From the NCBI GenBank assembly GCA_021029095.1, contig JAJOHG010000079.1, forward strand, positions 57,875-121,874: a DNA stretch of 64,000 nucleotides, written 5' to 3'. The translations under genes were made by a program, and so were the position numbers. The notes beneath the pieces were generated by a model. That model saw only the letters and a program-made list of their open reading frames with translations. It ran no database searches and was not told the DNA's origin. Below, piece by piece: positions 55,230 to 64,000 of this stretch; position 1 is the stretch's first letter, and each line of letters begins with the position of its first letter. Origin of the DNA: Phellopilus nigrolimitatus (taxonomy: Eukaryota; Basidiomycota; Agaricomycetes; Hymenochaetales; Hymenochaetaceae).

Positions 55230-55296
55230 CCTTTGACGCCCTCTTTAGGTGGCTCGAAGGCTCGCAGACTCACCGATTTTCCCCATACATAAAGGG
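55230..55296 (+). promoter_or_regulatory. P2 module facing A6
   Basis: CCTTTGACGCC (55230-55240), CTCTTTAGGTGGC, then CTCGAAGGCTCGCAGACTCA (55253-55272, slightly diverged and partly doubled), then TACATAAAGG (about 55286-55295). A possible leader with donor AGGTAAGTTCG follows at about 55408. Confidence 0.6.
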
Positions 55297-55816
55297 CGTT
55301 CATTGCTCGCCATCATACAGACTTGCATCCCCATCGCAATAGCCCGTCCGGTCGATTCCCTCGGCTTCACCCACACCCATCGACGGTGTCGATCTTACAC
55401 TACCACAGGTAAGTTCGCTTTCAGCATTATCTCGAGTCTGGAATCTATGTCGCGAGCTGGAAGAAGAGCTTCGCCGTTCCTGAGGTGATGGCCTTTGTGA
55501 AACAAAGGCACTAAGCTGTTTCGGACGGGCAGCTAGACAGGAAATCACACAGCAACACCATTGCGGGAGGTCGGCAACTGGTCCGAGCGTTGTGTTGTTC
55601 AAATAATACCGTGAGTGCTCGTTGTCGATCGCTTGCAGCCATGTTCATGACCTCGTGTGACTTTTAACAAGTGTTTTTTGTACAAGAAACGACACGACAG
55701 AAGACAACTCTATTTTTATCACTCTCCATTCATCCCTTAACTACTGCCAGATCAGAACGACGACGGAGACCGAAATGTATATACAACGAGGACCTCGCTG
55801 CTCAAAGCGGGCACTG

Positions 55817-56749
55817 TCACTCTTCAGTGTCCGTATCGCCGTCAGGTACCCAGTTATATATCTTTTCGGTCGACTCGGTTGCCGCGCCGATCGTCCAGTC
55901 AAAAATGGGCTTGAGTGGACTCGGCCATGGACCTGGATCCAGGTGCAAGCCGATGTAGAAAATGGGGTGTCTGCCGTCGATGATGAGTGTCGATGTCGCT
56001 CCAGGAGGCAACGGAATCCAGTGCGTGACAGCTTTGGCTGGCGGCGAGGGCGGTAGCGAGGACGATAGCGGCATAGGAGATGGTACAGGTGGCGAGGGCG
56101 CGTCCGCGTTGGAGTCCGCCAAGATCCGCTTTTTCAGGCTCAGAATTGGTGTGTCATCTTGTGGAGATTCATATTTCAGAAACGCAGGCGTATCGTGGGC
56201 AGCGATGATGAGACTCACTGTCCGGGTCCATTTCGTCCGCCTTCCGTTTTCTCACAGCGGGCACTTGGGGCATAGCCCCAGGATTTTCCTTGCTTGCGGA
56301 GCCCGAACCGGAGGCGGAATTGGAGTTGGCCACTTCGACATTCTTATCATGGTCGTCCAGATTGTCCTCGAGCCTGCAATGGACATCACAATGGCGTCAG
56401 CATACGATGTATAAGCAGTAAGCACGAGACGGCAGCACCATAACACACCTGACTTCCGCACGCCTTTTGAGAAGCCGCTCCAATATTTCATTCCCCGGTC
56501 CTATTGCCTTCAGGCCATGCTCCTACAAACGAAACCGTGCCAATCAGCAACTAGCGGCGACAGTAATAGCGATGTAAGACTCACCTTTGCAAGTGTCCGC
56601 AGTGTATTGTATTTCAGCTTCTTCAGCTGTCCCTTAGGTGGAATCGCTGCGCCGTGACCCGGAGTTGATGCCTCGAGTACCATCGAGTCATAAGCAGGCT
56701 TGCTTTGTTGTGCTTCAGGTGCACAGGTCGTGATCATTTGGGGGGACAT
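55817..56749 (-). CDS. A6: 244-aa SAP-domain protein, best-preserved divergent family A member
   Basis: Exons 56749-56585, 56522-56449, 56373-56219 and 56157-55817 join to 735 nt (244 aa), phases 0, 2 and 1. Exons 2 and 3 are 74 and 155 nt, as in A1 and A3, although the sequence is far diverged. The SAP motif is excellent: LKYNTLRTLAK, then HGLKAIGPGNEILERLLKRR. The first exon has a longer N-terminus (MSPQMITTCAPEAQQ...). Exon 3 holds LEDNLDDHDKNVE and VRKRKADEMDPDS. The C-terminus has KKRILADSNADAP, a Pro/Ser region, then HPIFYIGLHLDPGPWPSPL and FDWTIGAA, with an acidic end (GDTDTEE). Promoter P1 lies upstream and P2 faces it from 55230. Its retained frame at this divergence is the strongest evidence that family A encodes selected proteins. 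Confidence 0.8.
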
Positions 56750-56804
56750 GATGGTGTGGTTGTAGAGTTGCGGTAGCAGTAGTGATTGAAGGGAGAAAGG
56801 GAAA

Positions 56805-56960
56805 GAGCCCCGTATTTAAACCATTGAAGAGCCACCACCAGGAGCCACCCATCACTTGTTGGTTTGTATTCGTGTTGCTCTAGTTTTCATTGTGTTCATT
56901 GTGCAAGGTAGCCGATCGGCCACCAGGGTCCAGTGGCCACGCGCGTGGGACGTGTTATTT
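56805..56960 (-). promoter_or_regulatory. P1 promoter of A6
   Basis: Minus strand: GGCCGATCGGCTACCTTGCA, CACAATGAACACAATGAAAA (about 56887-56906), then TTTAAATACGGGG (about 56809-56820), 64 bp before the start codon. Confidence 0.7.
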
Positions 56961-57189
56961 GTCTCTATTTGCGTTGAATAGATATTTCCGACATCGTTCC
57001 AAGGCAAATAATAATGGTTGGGTGAACGAAATTTGTGTACGTTGAATTCGAGACGACCAGGCTTGCTGTGAGCCTCGGAAATAGTGTTTGGCCTTATAGC
57101 GTACGATCTCAAACTAGCCGACATACCAATAAAAAGTAGTCTAGGCTCACCGGTCGGCTTTCCCCGAGTGTCTTACATCAGCAGTGTTC

Positions 57190-58880
57190 CGCATACACTC
57201 AGTGGTTAGTTCCCACACCTCTGTACACACGAAGAATCGCGTGCTGTGTCGCGCCTAACCTCCTCATCACACTACCACCACCTCGCGTCTCATTTATCCG
57301 CCTCGTTTGCTCATCTCGTCCGTTCGGTGGTGCCCCGCCAGTTCCACTACTGATGAATTGGATGACCGCGTCGAGAGACACGCTGCTCAGCCGACTAGGG
57401 TTACAACAGAAGCAGAGAGTGCAGCGACAGCAGTCGTGGCGGCGTCAAAACGCGCGTGCGACTGCGGTCCGTCTGACAGACTCCAGTCTGGGTGATACGC
57501 AGGATCCATGGTCTAGGTGGTCTTCATCGCATCCTATAATGGCCACCATGCATCCTAGTGCACCATGCTCTTTTGATCGTGTTCTTTGGACTGGCTGACT
57601 TTATCCCACCTGGATCGATCACGATTGCGGCGAAGGCATTGAGCAAGCATGCATTCAAGGATGTTATTCGGAAACGTCTTTGAGTCTTCAATTCTATGTT
57701 GCACACAGAGCGGCAAGGAAATTTATGGGTAATTATATGTTATATATATGCGCGTATATACAAGTATTTGTGGTTTTTTAGGCTCGTGGCCAGCCGCCGC
57801 GGTGTGGTACCGGAAGTGGATCCTAAATCTACTCGCTATGCATCCGTAGCTGCAGGCTACGAGCCTGGGGATTTTGAGGACAAGAACAGCGGATTGCCTG
57901 CAGGCCTAAAGTGTCGCGTGCAAAGATCGTGACACCATGGACATCGATTTCGACGACGGAGCACCATCTCCGTCACGTCGGGAGCGATGTCTAAGCGATG
58001 TCTAAGTATTTTTCTTTGCCCGTACACTTTCCGCCGCGCTGGCTTTTCTGCTGCTGCATCTTTCCATTTGCCCCTGGTTTCTAAGGCTTTTGGTTCAGTG
58101 TGCTAACACTTCCTTGGATCACCATGCTGGTTCTTGAAAAACGATAATGTAGAGGGCTTTACAACTGAGCAGAGCCCGAGCTAGTCGATGCTGCGCAACA
58201 AGGATACGAACACGCCGCTGTCGTCGAGTCTCTGCATATCGTGCACGTCGCGAACCAAATGCGTTGACTTTTTTAAAATAATTTCGCTATCCTGCGCGTT
58301 GGAGAACCGGCGTGTTGACTATTTTTCATGAATTTTCGCTGAAGAACCCGACGCATTGACCTTTTCTATCTTGATAACTTGCACGTACTACGGTACACAT
58401 TGTCCCGTTGACCGCAAGCCTGCCATACTTGTTACCTCTTTAGTTTCTCTCATGGTGCATGTTCCTCACCCCTTTCGATACATAAAGCGCCCCGCGCGTT
58501 TCGGCCCGTCATCTGCTCTAGAGATCCCATCATCGTGTCGAAGAAGCTCTTTTTTTTGGAGTCACTGTGTGTCGAATTTACGAGCAGATTCTTGCGGAAA
58601 GATGGCGGACATCCCTGCGGGCGACACCACGTGTTTATGGAACAATACTTTGTTGGCCATTATGCATTCCCTTCTTGTGCATCATCTACTTCCTGGTGCG
58701 TTGTAAGTGTTCGTGCTGACACAGTATACGAAGCACTGTGAGACGTCTTCCAGGGGCAAAATCTGTCAGTCGTTCGAGATACCTGTGTTGCCTTCTTTCG
58801 CCACTTTCTCTCCGCTTCGATTTCAGCACGTTCGGGGCCCTCAAGTCAAAGCATAGCAAGTAGTGTAAACTCAAATTGAA
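57190..58880. other. No confident gene
   Basis: A plus-strand frame at 57353-57598 (MNWMTASRDTLLSRLGL...) and one at 57696-57932 look mildly protein-like, but no splice model joins them and no domain is recognised. TATA-like ATACATAAAGCG at about 58479 precedes a 116-codon frame that is probably chance. Confidence 0.35.
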
Positions 58881-59109
58881 TATGTATGTACACGTCTCAC
58901 CGTATACTGCCGCATTACATACATTCCGTACAGTATGTTACCTCCGGACCCCGCCTAGCGAACACGGGACTTCGTCCGAGTTTCTGTCTTTCTTCTTCTA
59001 CTCTTTGCAATCGGCATGCGTCCGAGTAGCCGCAGACATGGAGATTGCAGCTGCTCTGTTGTGCCTGCTCAGCTGAAGTACGTGTAATTTTCAATATGCA
59101 GCTCTTCCG

Positions 59110-59170
59110 CTCCCTATAAAGGCAGAGAGATCACTGGCGCGTCAGATTGTCAAAGATCCTCGATGGTCCT
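59110..59170 (+). promoter_or_regulatory. Promoter-like block converging on G2
   Basis: CTTCCGCTCCCTATAAAGGC (59103-59122) with TATA box, then GATCACTGGCGCGTCAGATT and AAAGATCCTCGATGGTCC. The same block with its TATA box lies at 13500-13570 beside G1. No CCTTTGACGCC half was found. Confidence 0.5.
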
Positions 59171-59399
59171 AAGAACCCACTGTCCTGCAATGAAGAGTTC
59201 TCTGAGCTGATTCGGTAGTAGGCCTTGTGCGTGCGGCCGCCTCCTCGAAATTTGTCTCCGTCTCGTCTTCCCGCTTTTCCCATCCCTCCTCTGACAGTCG
59301 TGTATAAGAAGGTATAAAGAAGCAGCTTCCCAGTCAACTAAGAGCAAAGGTCTTATCCGTGGGGTTATTTCCTGCGCCGTGCCTTACACAGATGTATGC

Positions 59400-60180
59400 G
59401 GGTGACTGTTGGGCGGGCTCGTAGTCGGGTGTGGAGACGAGGCTGGCGCACCGATCATTAAGAACTGTGGATCACGAATGTTGACTGCAGATGTAAAATA
59501 CGTAGGCGGCACTTGGGCACTTGAGAGTCATGAAAGAATGGCGGATCCTTGAGCCAACAAAAGAAGATATTGTAAGAAAAGAAAAGGGACTCACCAACAG
59601 TAACCTGTTCACCATCCGAGTCCGACTCCTCTACCTTGTATTTTCTCAGTGGTCCCGTATTGTGTTCCAAGGATTCGTAACACATCCGTTTAAGTATTGC
59701 TGTCGTCGCTGTCGTCGTAGACGAGCTTGATGGTGAAGTTCAGCTAGTTTTCACCTTTTGCAACGGGCCGAAGGGATTAGACGGCTTGAGAGAGTCTGGA
59801 AAATGGAATACATGCTGGCCTGATGCTGACTAGATCATCTAACGGACTATGTTGATACAGCGATGCGTCGTAGCCAGTGAAAGTCGTCGGGCGCAATACC
59901 GACACCGTAAAAAAGATCACAAAAGATCATCTGTGCCTGTAAGTCATTGACCGGGAAAGCTACATGAAGAACGCCAAAGTTGATGAATGCAGCTAGAAAA
60001 AGAGAAGTGGTACACAAGTGCAGCGCCAACCGACGCGTACGAAACCTTCGTGCCGGCACGTGTCGCGTTGCGCCCGAATTCAACTTCCTCGCTCTCGTCA
60101 GACTCAGAACATAGACTCAGCCTCATCTGCTTTTGCTACTTCAAGACGTTCTCGGCACAGTTTTATTACTTCAGTCATCG
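59400..60180 (-). pseudogene. G2: KRK-type gene copy, partner of G1
   Basis: Start candidate ATG at 60178 (MTEVIKLCRERLEVAKADEAE), aligned with MTEAIELC in G1. The middle exon ends LRKYKVEESDSDGEQVTV before a GTGAGTCCC donor (about 59601); its motif KYKVEESDSDGE corresponds to KRKVIDVESGES in G1. The last part keeps SAVNIRDPQF-type sequence, with CAG where G1 has a stop, then SSPHPTTSPPNSH. The first exons cannot be joined in one frame. Less damaged than G1 at the stop position but still probably incomplete. Confidence 0.45.
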
Positions 60181-60289
60181 TCGACGAACGCATAATCTAC
60201 AACCATCAGCTACGTCCGAGTCTTCTTCCATCTTTGCGGCCGACGCTAAAGCTGCTCCGCTCAGTTGACAAGTGGCCAGAATACCTGAC

Positions 60290-60990
60290 GAGCATTCAGC
60301 ATCCGACTTATGCTGCTCGTATGTCCGCAACGTCGATCAAACGCGTGTCGACGAATTTTATAAAGAAATCCGATTTAACGAAGGCTGGATTAGTCGATTC
60401 CTTTGAAGCCTTTAATCTCGCAGGCTCAACTTCGCCCTCCATAAAAGGCCTTTATCATTCGCCCGTCCATCGCCATGATCCCCACCATCCTTTGAGTCGT
60501 CTCAGTCCACTTAACCCCTTCCGTGTCGGCCAATTCCTCCAACTTGCGCCCGCGTATTCTTGTATTCGGCGTAAGTCTCAGCTAGAAACGACTTCGGAGT
60601 CACCTCTTCATTGGTCGAAAGGGCGGATACCGTCTAAGTCGCGAGCTGTAGGGAGAGCTACCTTGGTATCCAAGGGATTCCTGGGCAAGGGACACTGGCA
60701 GCGGGTGCCCCATGCTATTCCGAAAGCAGTGACCTTCGTGGAATGGCACGAAAACGTCATGCTGCTTCAGTCGGGCAGCAAAGCCACCTCGCCGCATGCG
60801 AGCAGAGGACGAGGGCATCCGGCACAGTCATTAGGTGGTCGGCGACTTGTCCAAGTGTTGTGTCGTTCAAATGATACTGCGAGTACTCATGGGGTCGCTA
60901 ATCTGTCTGCAGCCATGCTTATGACGTCGGCTGAGATCCAGTCAACGCGATCTGATTTTAACAAGCGCTACCCAAATCATTATTGCGCAA
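60290..60990 (+). repeat. D4 segment with the best-preserved P2 TATA box
   Basis: P2: CCTTTGAAGCC (60400-60410), TTTAATCTCGCAGGCTCA (60411-60428), then CCATAAAAGGCC (60440-60451). A1-type copies have lost the CATAAAAGG part. D4 runs toward the A7 fragment. A 350-codon open frame (60018-61070) spans the G2 end, the promoter and D4 and cannot be one gene. Confidence 0.6.
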
Positions 60991-61040
60991 GGCATGACAC
61001 GACAAAAGATATACAAAATACTGCTATTACCACCTATCTC

Positions 61041-61455
61041 TCAACTACTGTCAGAACGGCTTCGGAATGAACGACGGAGACCGAGACGGAGATACAACGA
61101 TAACCTTGCGACTAAGAGCGGGCATGTGTCAGTATCGTCAGGTTTTTGGGTTTTTGGTTGTAATTCTTCTCGGACGACACGTTCGCTGGCCCTTCTCCCA
61201 GTCAGAAACGGGCCTGATAATCCCCGGTCATCCACTTGGCTCCTGTGTAAAAAACATGGTGTTCCACGTTCTTAATGGGTCCTTCCGTGCTCTAGGAGAT
61301 GGCGACGGAAGTTGCGTCGGGGTGTCAGGGATGAGATGACGGCAGTGGCTGAAGTGTCGGCGGCGTCGCCGGCAAAGATGGCAGCAGTGCCGGAAGTGTC
61401 TGCGTTGTCTGGGATGACAGAGGTGATGGGGGCACATCGGTGTTGATGACATGTG
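61041..61455 (-). pseudogene. A7: 3' fragment of a family A gene
   Basis: Only exon 4 remains, in two frames: STPMCPHHLCHPRQRR-type reading and LRTWNTMFFTQEPSG, then WMDDRGLSGPFLTGRRASER. This matches the last exon of A1 and A3 (LQTWDTMFFIQDPDG, then RPVSDWQKGQR) with frame slips. The upstream exons and promoter are absent; sequence beyond 61460 is a hAT-end fragment. Confidence 0.6.
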
Positions 61456-61465
61456 GCACCGTCAT

Positions 61466-61512
61466 CGTATACGGCCGTAATTCTTCGTAAATGCGGTTAC
61501 GGTGCGCAGATA
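61466..61512. mobile_element. Fragment of a hAT-type element end
   Basis: TCGTATACGGCCGTAATTCT and AATGCGGTTACGGTGCGCAG resemble the right subterminal region and end of the 35848-36537 element. No complete terminus or target duplication is present. Confidence 0.5.
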
Positions 61513-61851
61513 CAAAACTTCACGTGGGCCTGGCCTGGTCACTTTATTTCCCTTCTAGTAATCTTAGCTGAAGACAGCCGTTGAACTACATTGTACTAGT
61601 TGAGTGCTGAAGAGATGGATGGTCTCAAGCTCACATGGGTCGACAACTGCCATAGCCGGGTTTACTAAGAGCCTGTACGGCAGAAGAAAAACATCATACT
61701 CTTTTGAAAATTTCCACTAAGAATTGAAAATACTCAAGTGTACCGACTGCGAGACTTCTATACATTTTCATCCAGCCTAGAGAAATCGCAAACCACGCAC
61801 AGTTACGGAACCGCAGAAAAACATGACCCTCTACCAGGGAAAATGGAGCAC

Positions 61852-63063
61852 TCATATCAAGCTGCGCAGGAATGCAAGTTGAGCTCGAATGTTTATGTCA
61901 AAGCCCTATTGTCTCTTAGCTCATGAGAGCATCCGTAGCTAGAAGAGAATTACCTGGCCACCCTTCAAAATATCAAAATGTTCACCCGGTGCTTCAACGA
62001 GCTTTACTTCTAAGAAAAGTTAAGATGTTTGGAATTGTTTGGAATATTAATTGCGGATGCAAGAAAAAACCCACTTCCGTCGGCTTCAGATGCTATTTTC
62101 CTCGTCAGCTCCGCAGGAATTATATCGTCTTCTTTCGCCAGAACCACGAGCATAGGGCATTTGGCATCTTTCAGCTTCGTTCCAGGCCTCGAGGACAGCA
62201 TATCGAATGCTAGTCGAGGAGCAACCAGGTTTGGTTGCTGAGAGAAAGGGGCATCACTTTGGTCGAACATTGCTTCAAATCCTATGCGCATATGGATAAG
62301 GTGCATGTTAGTGTCCTGTTTATTAGATTTAAGACAAAATAACGTCGAATAACCTGGATACGAGCTTGGTGTATTTAGCAATGCAAATTCTCCCGGCCTA
62401 CCTATGCATTTCACAAATACGGGCGGAAGACTAAATTTTGCGCAAATCCAGTCGACAGATGCCCAGAACAAGAGACGCGGATTTGGCTCTTTTGCCATGA
62501 AAGTAGCATAAGCTAGCATTTTCGTTCTGCGTTAATTCAGAACAGGCAGATGGGAAGAGATTTCGCACCATCTAAAAGAGGACAATGAGCCATTCCTCCA
62601 GCCAAACCTGAATCTTGCACGACTAAAGTTGCAACAGTTAATCCGCTCAGAGCGCTTCCCATCACAACTATTTTGTCGGCTCTGAAGATCTCAGAATGTT
62701 GGCGGGCCCAATTAATTACTGCACAATAATCGTCCAGTTGCTTTTTCAAAACAACTAAGTTTCGAGGCTCGCCGTCAGAGTTCCCGAAATAGCGATAGTC
62801 AAGTATTAGGGACGCATAACCAGCGTCAGCAGGCCCAATCGCTCCCCCAAATGCTGGTAACCAGCAGATTTCAGGACTGTTAAACTATGCAGAAACTCTA
62901 ATATCATTTTAAATTACTAAAAAGCATGTGACTGGACATACCCATGTCCTGCAACAACGACGGGGAATGGTCCAGGTTTCGCAGGCTTGTACAGCCAAAC
63001 GTCCAAGTTCACGTTCGGCTCGACACTTGGAATCTTGATCGTCTCGCGCAAAAAGGTCCCCAT
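61852..63063 (-). CDS. Alpha/beta hydrolase-like protein, 301 aa, nucleophile position altered
   Basis: Six exons (63063-62942, 62876-62569, 62512-62354, 62281-62075, 62009-61954, 61905-61852) join to 906 nt (301 aa). A TATA box TATAAAGG lies at 63114-63121, about 50 bp before the ATG. Order: NLDVWLYKPAKPGPFPVVVAGHG (strand before the oxyanion loop), AGYASLILDYRYFGNSDGEP, INWARQ...KIVVMGSALSGLTVATL (elbow), ALLNTPSSYPG, PMLVVLAKEDDIIPAEL (acid region) and APGEHFDIL (catalytic His). The elbow in dienelactone/X-Pro-type relatives normally reads G-x-S-x-G-G. Here GSALSG puts Ala at the nucleophile site, so classical hydrolysis is doubtful. The stretch just after GHG (PEICWLPAFGGAI) looks degenerate and uses an unusual acceptor, so partial decay is possible. 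Confidence 0.65.
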
Positions 63064-63113
63064 ACCCCAGAAAAGACAAGGTGATCCCTTGAAAAAGCAA
63101 CACTGCAACGCTG

Positions 63114-63121
63114 CCTTTATA
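63114..63121 (-). promoter_or_regulatory. TATA box of the alpha/beta hydrolase gene
   Basis: GATATAAAGGCAG on the minus strand, 51 bp upstream of the ATG at 63063. It decides between this start and upstream frames that begin before the box. Confidence 0.6.
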
Positions 63122-63359
63122 TCGGTACGGAACGCAATCACCCCAAAGACATCGACGCGCCCGGATGCTTGGTAAGCTGGTCAAATCTTAACAATTTGTA
63201 GAAGATATCGTGATCTACTTGAAGCAGTGTTGTGGGATCCCGCATCACGCGCGGAAACCCACAGTGGGGGTACAACGCGTATGTAGAAGCATGATCTGAT
63301 GTAACTAAATATATAGTATACGTATACCACTGTTGATTTTCTTCTCGTCTGTCGAATTA

Positions 63360-64000
63360 CCAAACATGTTCATCGGAACGGAACACACAATAGATCCTTT
63401 ATTTATATAATTCGTTCAGAAGAAAGGTGTTCTCGTATTCTACAATCTGCATTCTCAGTACGCAGCACTTGCCGCTGGCCTCTGGACGAACTCTAAAAAA
63501 TGCGAGACCGGCTATTGAGGAAACGACCTGCAATTACGAAAATCTTGAATGACACGCGGGGTAATGAAAAGCCTGATAAACTATATTGCCAACATATGTA
63601 CATATGTATTTACTTTACGATAGCGGGAATCAGGGTTCTTGGAATTGAGTACGTCGAGGACCTGTAGGTTCAGAGCCAGCCGCTGTGTACGGCTGTTGCT
63701 GCTGGCAGCCAATCCAATGTATTCGCTTCATTGCGACGAATTAAAGACTGGGAACTCGCTGATCCTCAGCTTCGTGGCCTTGAAACAAAGTGTCAAGTAA
63801 AATCATTCTATTTGCTGTTTGGAACTCACCCCGAGAGGCCAGAGCGTGATCTGCTTAGCATCACCCGTGCACGTCACGTTTCCGGCTGCACGGCCGCAAA
63901 CGTGTCGCCTGCCTCTGCCACGCGATCGGACACGCCGTCGCAGTATCGTACGGCGGCAGCCCAGAGTCGAAGATCGGCGACGGCAGCGTGCCGTTTTCGG
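63360..64000 (-). other. Unresolved; possible 3' exons of a gene running off the window
   Basis: On the minus strand 64000-63640 is GC-rich and protein-like (NGTLPSPIFDSGLPPYDTAT in one frame, GNVTCTGDAKQITLWPLG in another), and a donor GTGAGTTCC at about 63832 is followed by more open sequence. The frames do not join cleanly and I do not recognise the protein. 63360-63600 is AT-rich with nothing supported. Confidence 0.3.

Noticed and set aside
60018..61070. 350-codon open frame on the plus strand
   Set aside because: It spans the antisense of G2, the P2 promoter and all of D4. No single family or splice pattern supports it.

Overview
The window is eukaryotic and almost certainly from a basidiomycete fungus, probably Agaricomycetes. 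Every gene I can reconstruct has several GT-AG introns of about 45-70 bp, TATA-type promoters lie close to the start codons, and the recognisable host genes are fungal: a Tri3/condensation-type acyltransferase, an alpha/beta hydrolase, a single-pass membrane protein with TSNA repeats, and relics of eIF2-gamma and Puf6. I see no rRNA, tRNA or CRISPR array, and no reverse transcriptase or transposase ORF.

Most of the window is dispersed, duplicated, lineage-specific sequence. Its core is a superfamily of small nuclear-looking genes, here named A, B, C and G. A genes encode a clear SAP DNA-binding motif, then a disordered acidic segment ending in a basic KRKAE-type motif, then a Pro/Ser-rich region and a C-terminal PGPWP...FDW motif. 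B genes have a diverged SAP-like head. C genes lack it but keep the acidic KRKAE exon. The families are alignable only in short motifs, yet intron phases (0, 2, 1) and exon lengths are held: exon 2 is 74 nt in all seven measured A and B genes, exon 3 is 155 nt in A1, A3 and A6 (137 nt in A2), and exon 3 is 266 nt in all three B genes. Ten members can be spliced into complete frames: A1, A2, A3, A6, B1, B2, B3, C1, C2, C3. Others are relics: A0, A4, A5, A7, B4, B5, G1, G2.

Two promoter types recur. P1, with CACAATGAA repeats downstream of a GCCGG motif, precedes A, B and C genes. P2, with CCTTTGACGCC, then CGCAGGCTCA, then a TATA box, usually lies at the far end and points back toward the gene. 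Many units are therefore flanked by two inward-facing promoters.

Layout: A0 and rearranged D segments (0-2.2 kb); A1 unit (2.3-4.4); Puf6 relic and F1 repeat (5.7-7.9); A2 and A3 head to head with D segments (8.6-12.6); G1 (12.7-13.7); eIF2-gamma relic (14.6-15.9); F2 (16.8-17.7); A4 (18.2-20.2); J1-C1-B1 (20.8-25.4); A5 and H1 relics (25.6-28.9); a large inverted duplication with arms at about 28.9-37.4 and 50.6-42.0 kb, each carrying J, C, B, H, a degenerate B, P2, E, P2 and a short membrane-protein gene; the intact 495-aa membrane protein near its centre (39.3-41.0); the acyltransferase (51.0-52.8); A6 (55.8-56.7); G2, D4 and A7 (59.0-61.5); and an alpha/beta hydrolase (61.9-63.1).

The best candidate for an undescribed system is this SAP/KRKAE gene superfamily with its shared P1 and P2 modules and spread by inverted duplication. 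A function in DNA binding, chromatin or element maintenance is inference. Family names A-J, T and P1/P2 are mine. All splice models come from reading the sequence and have no transcript support.
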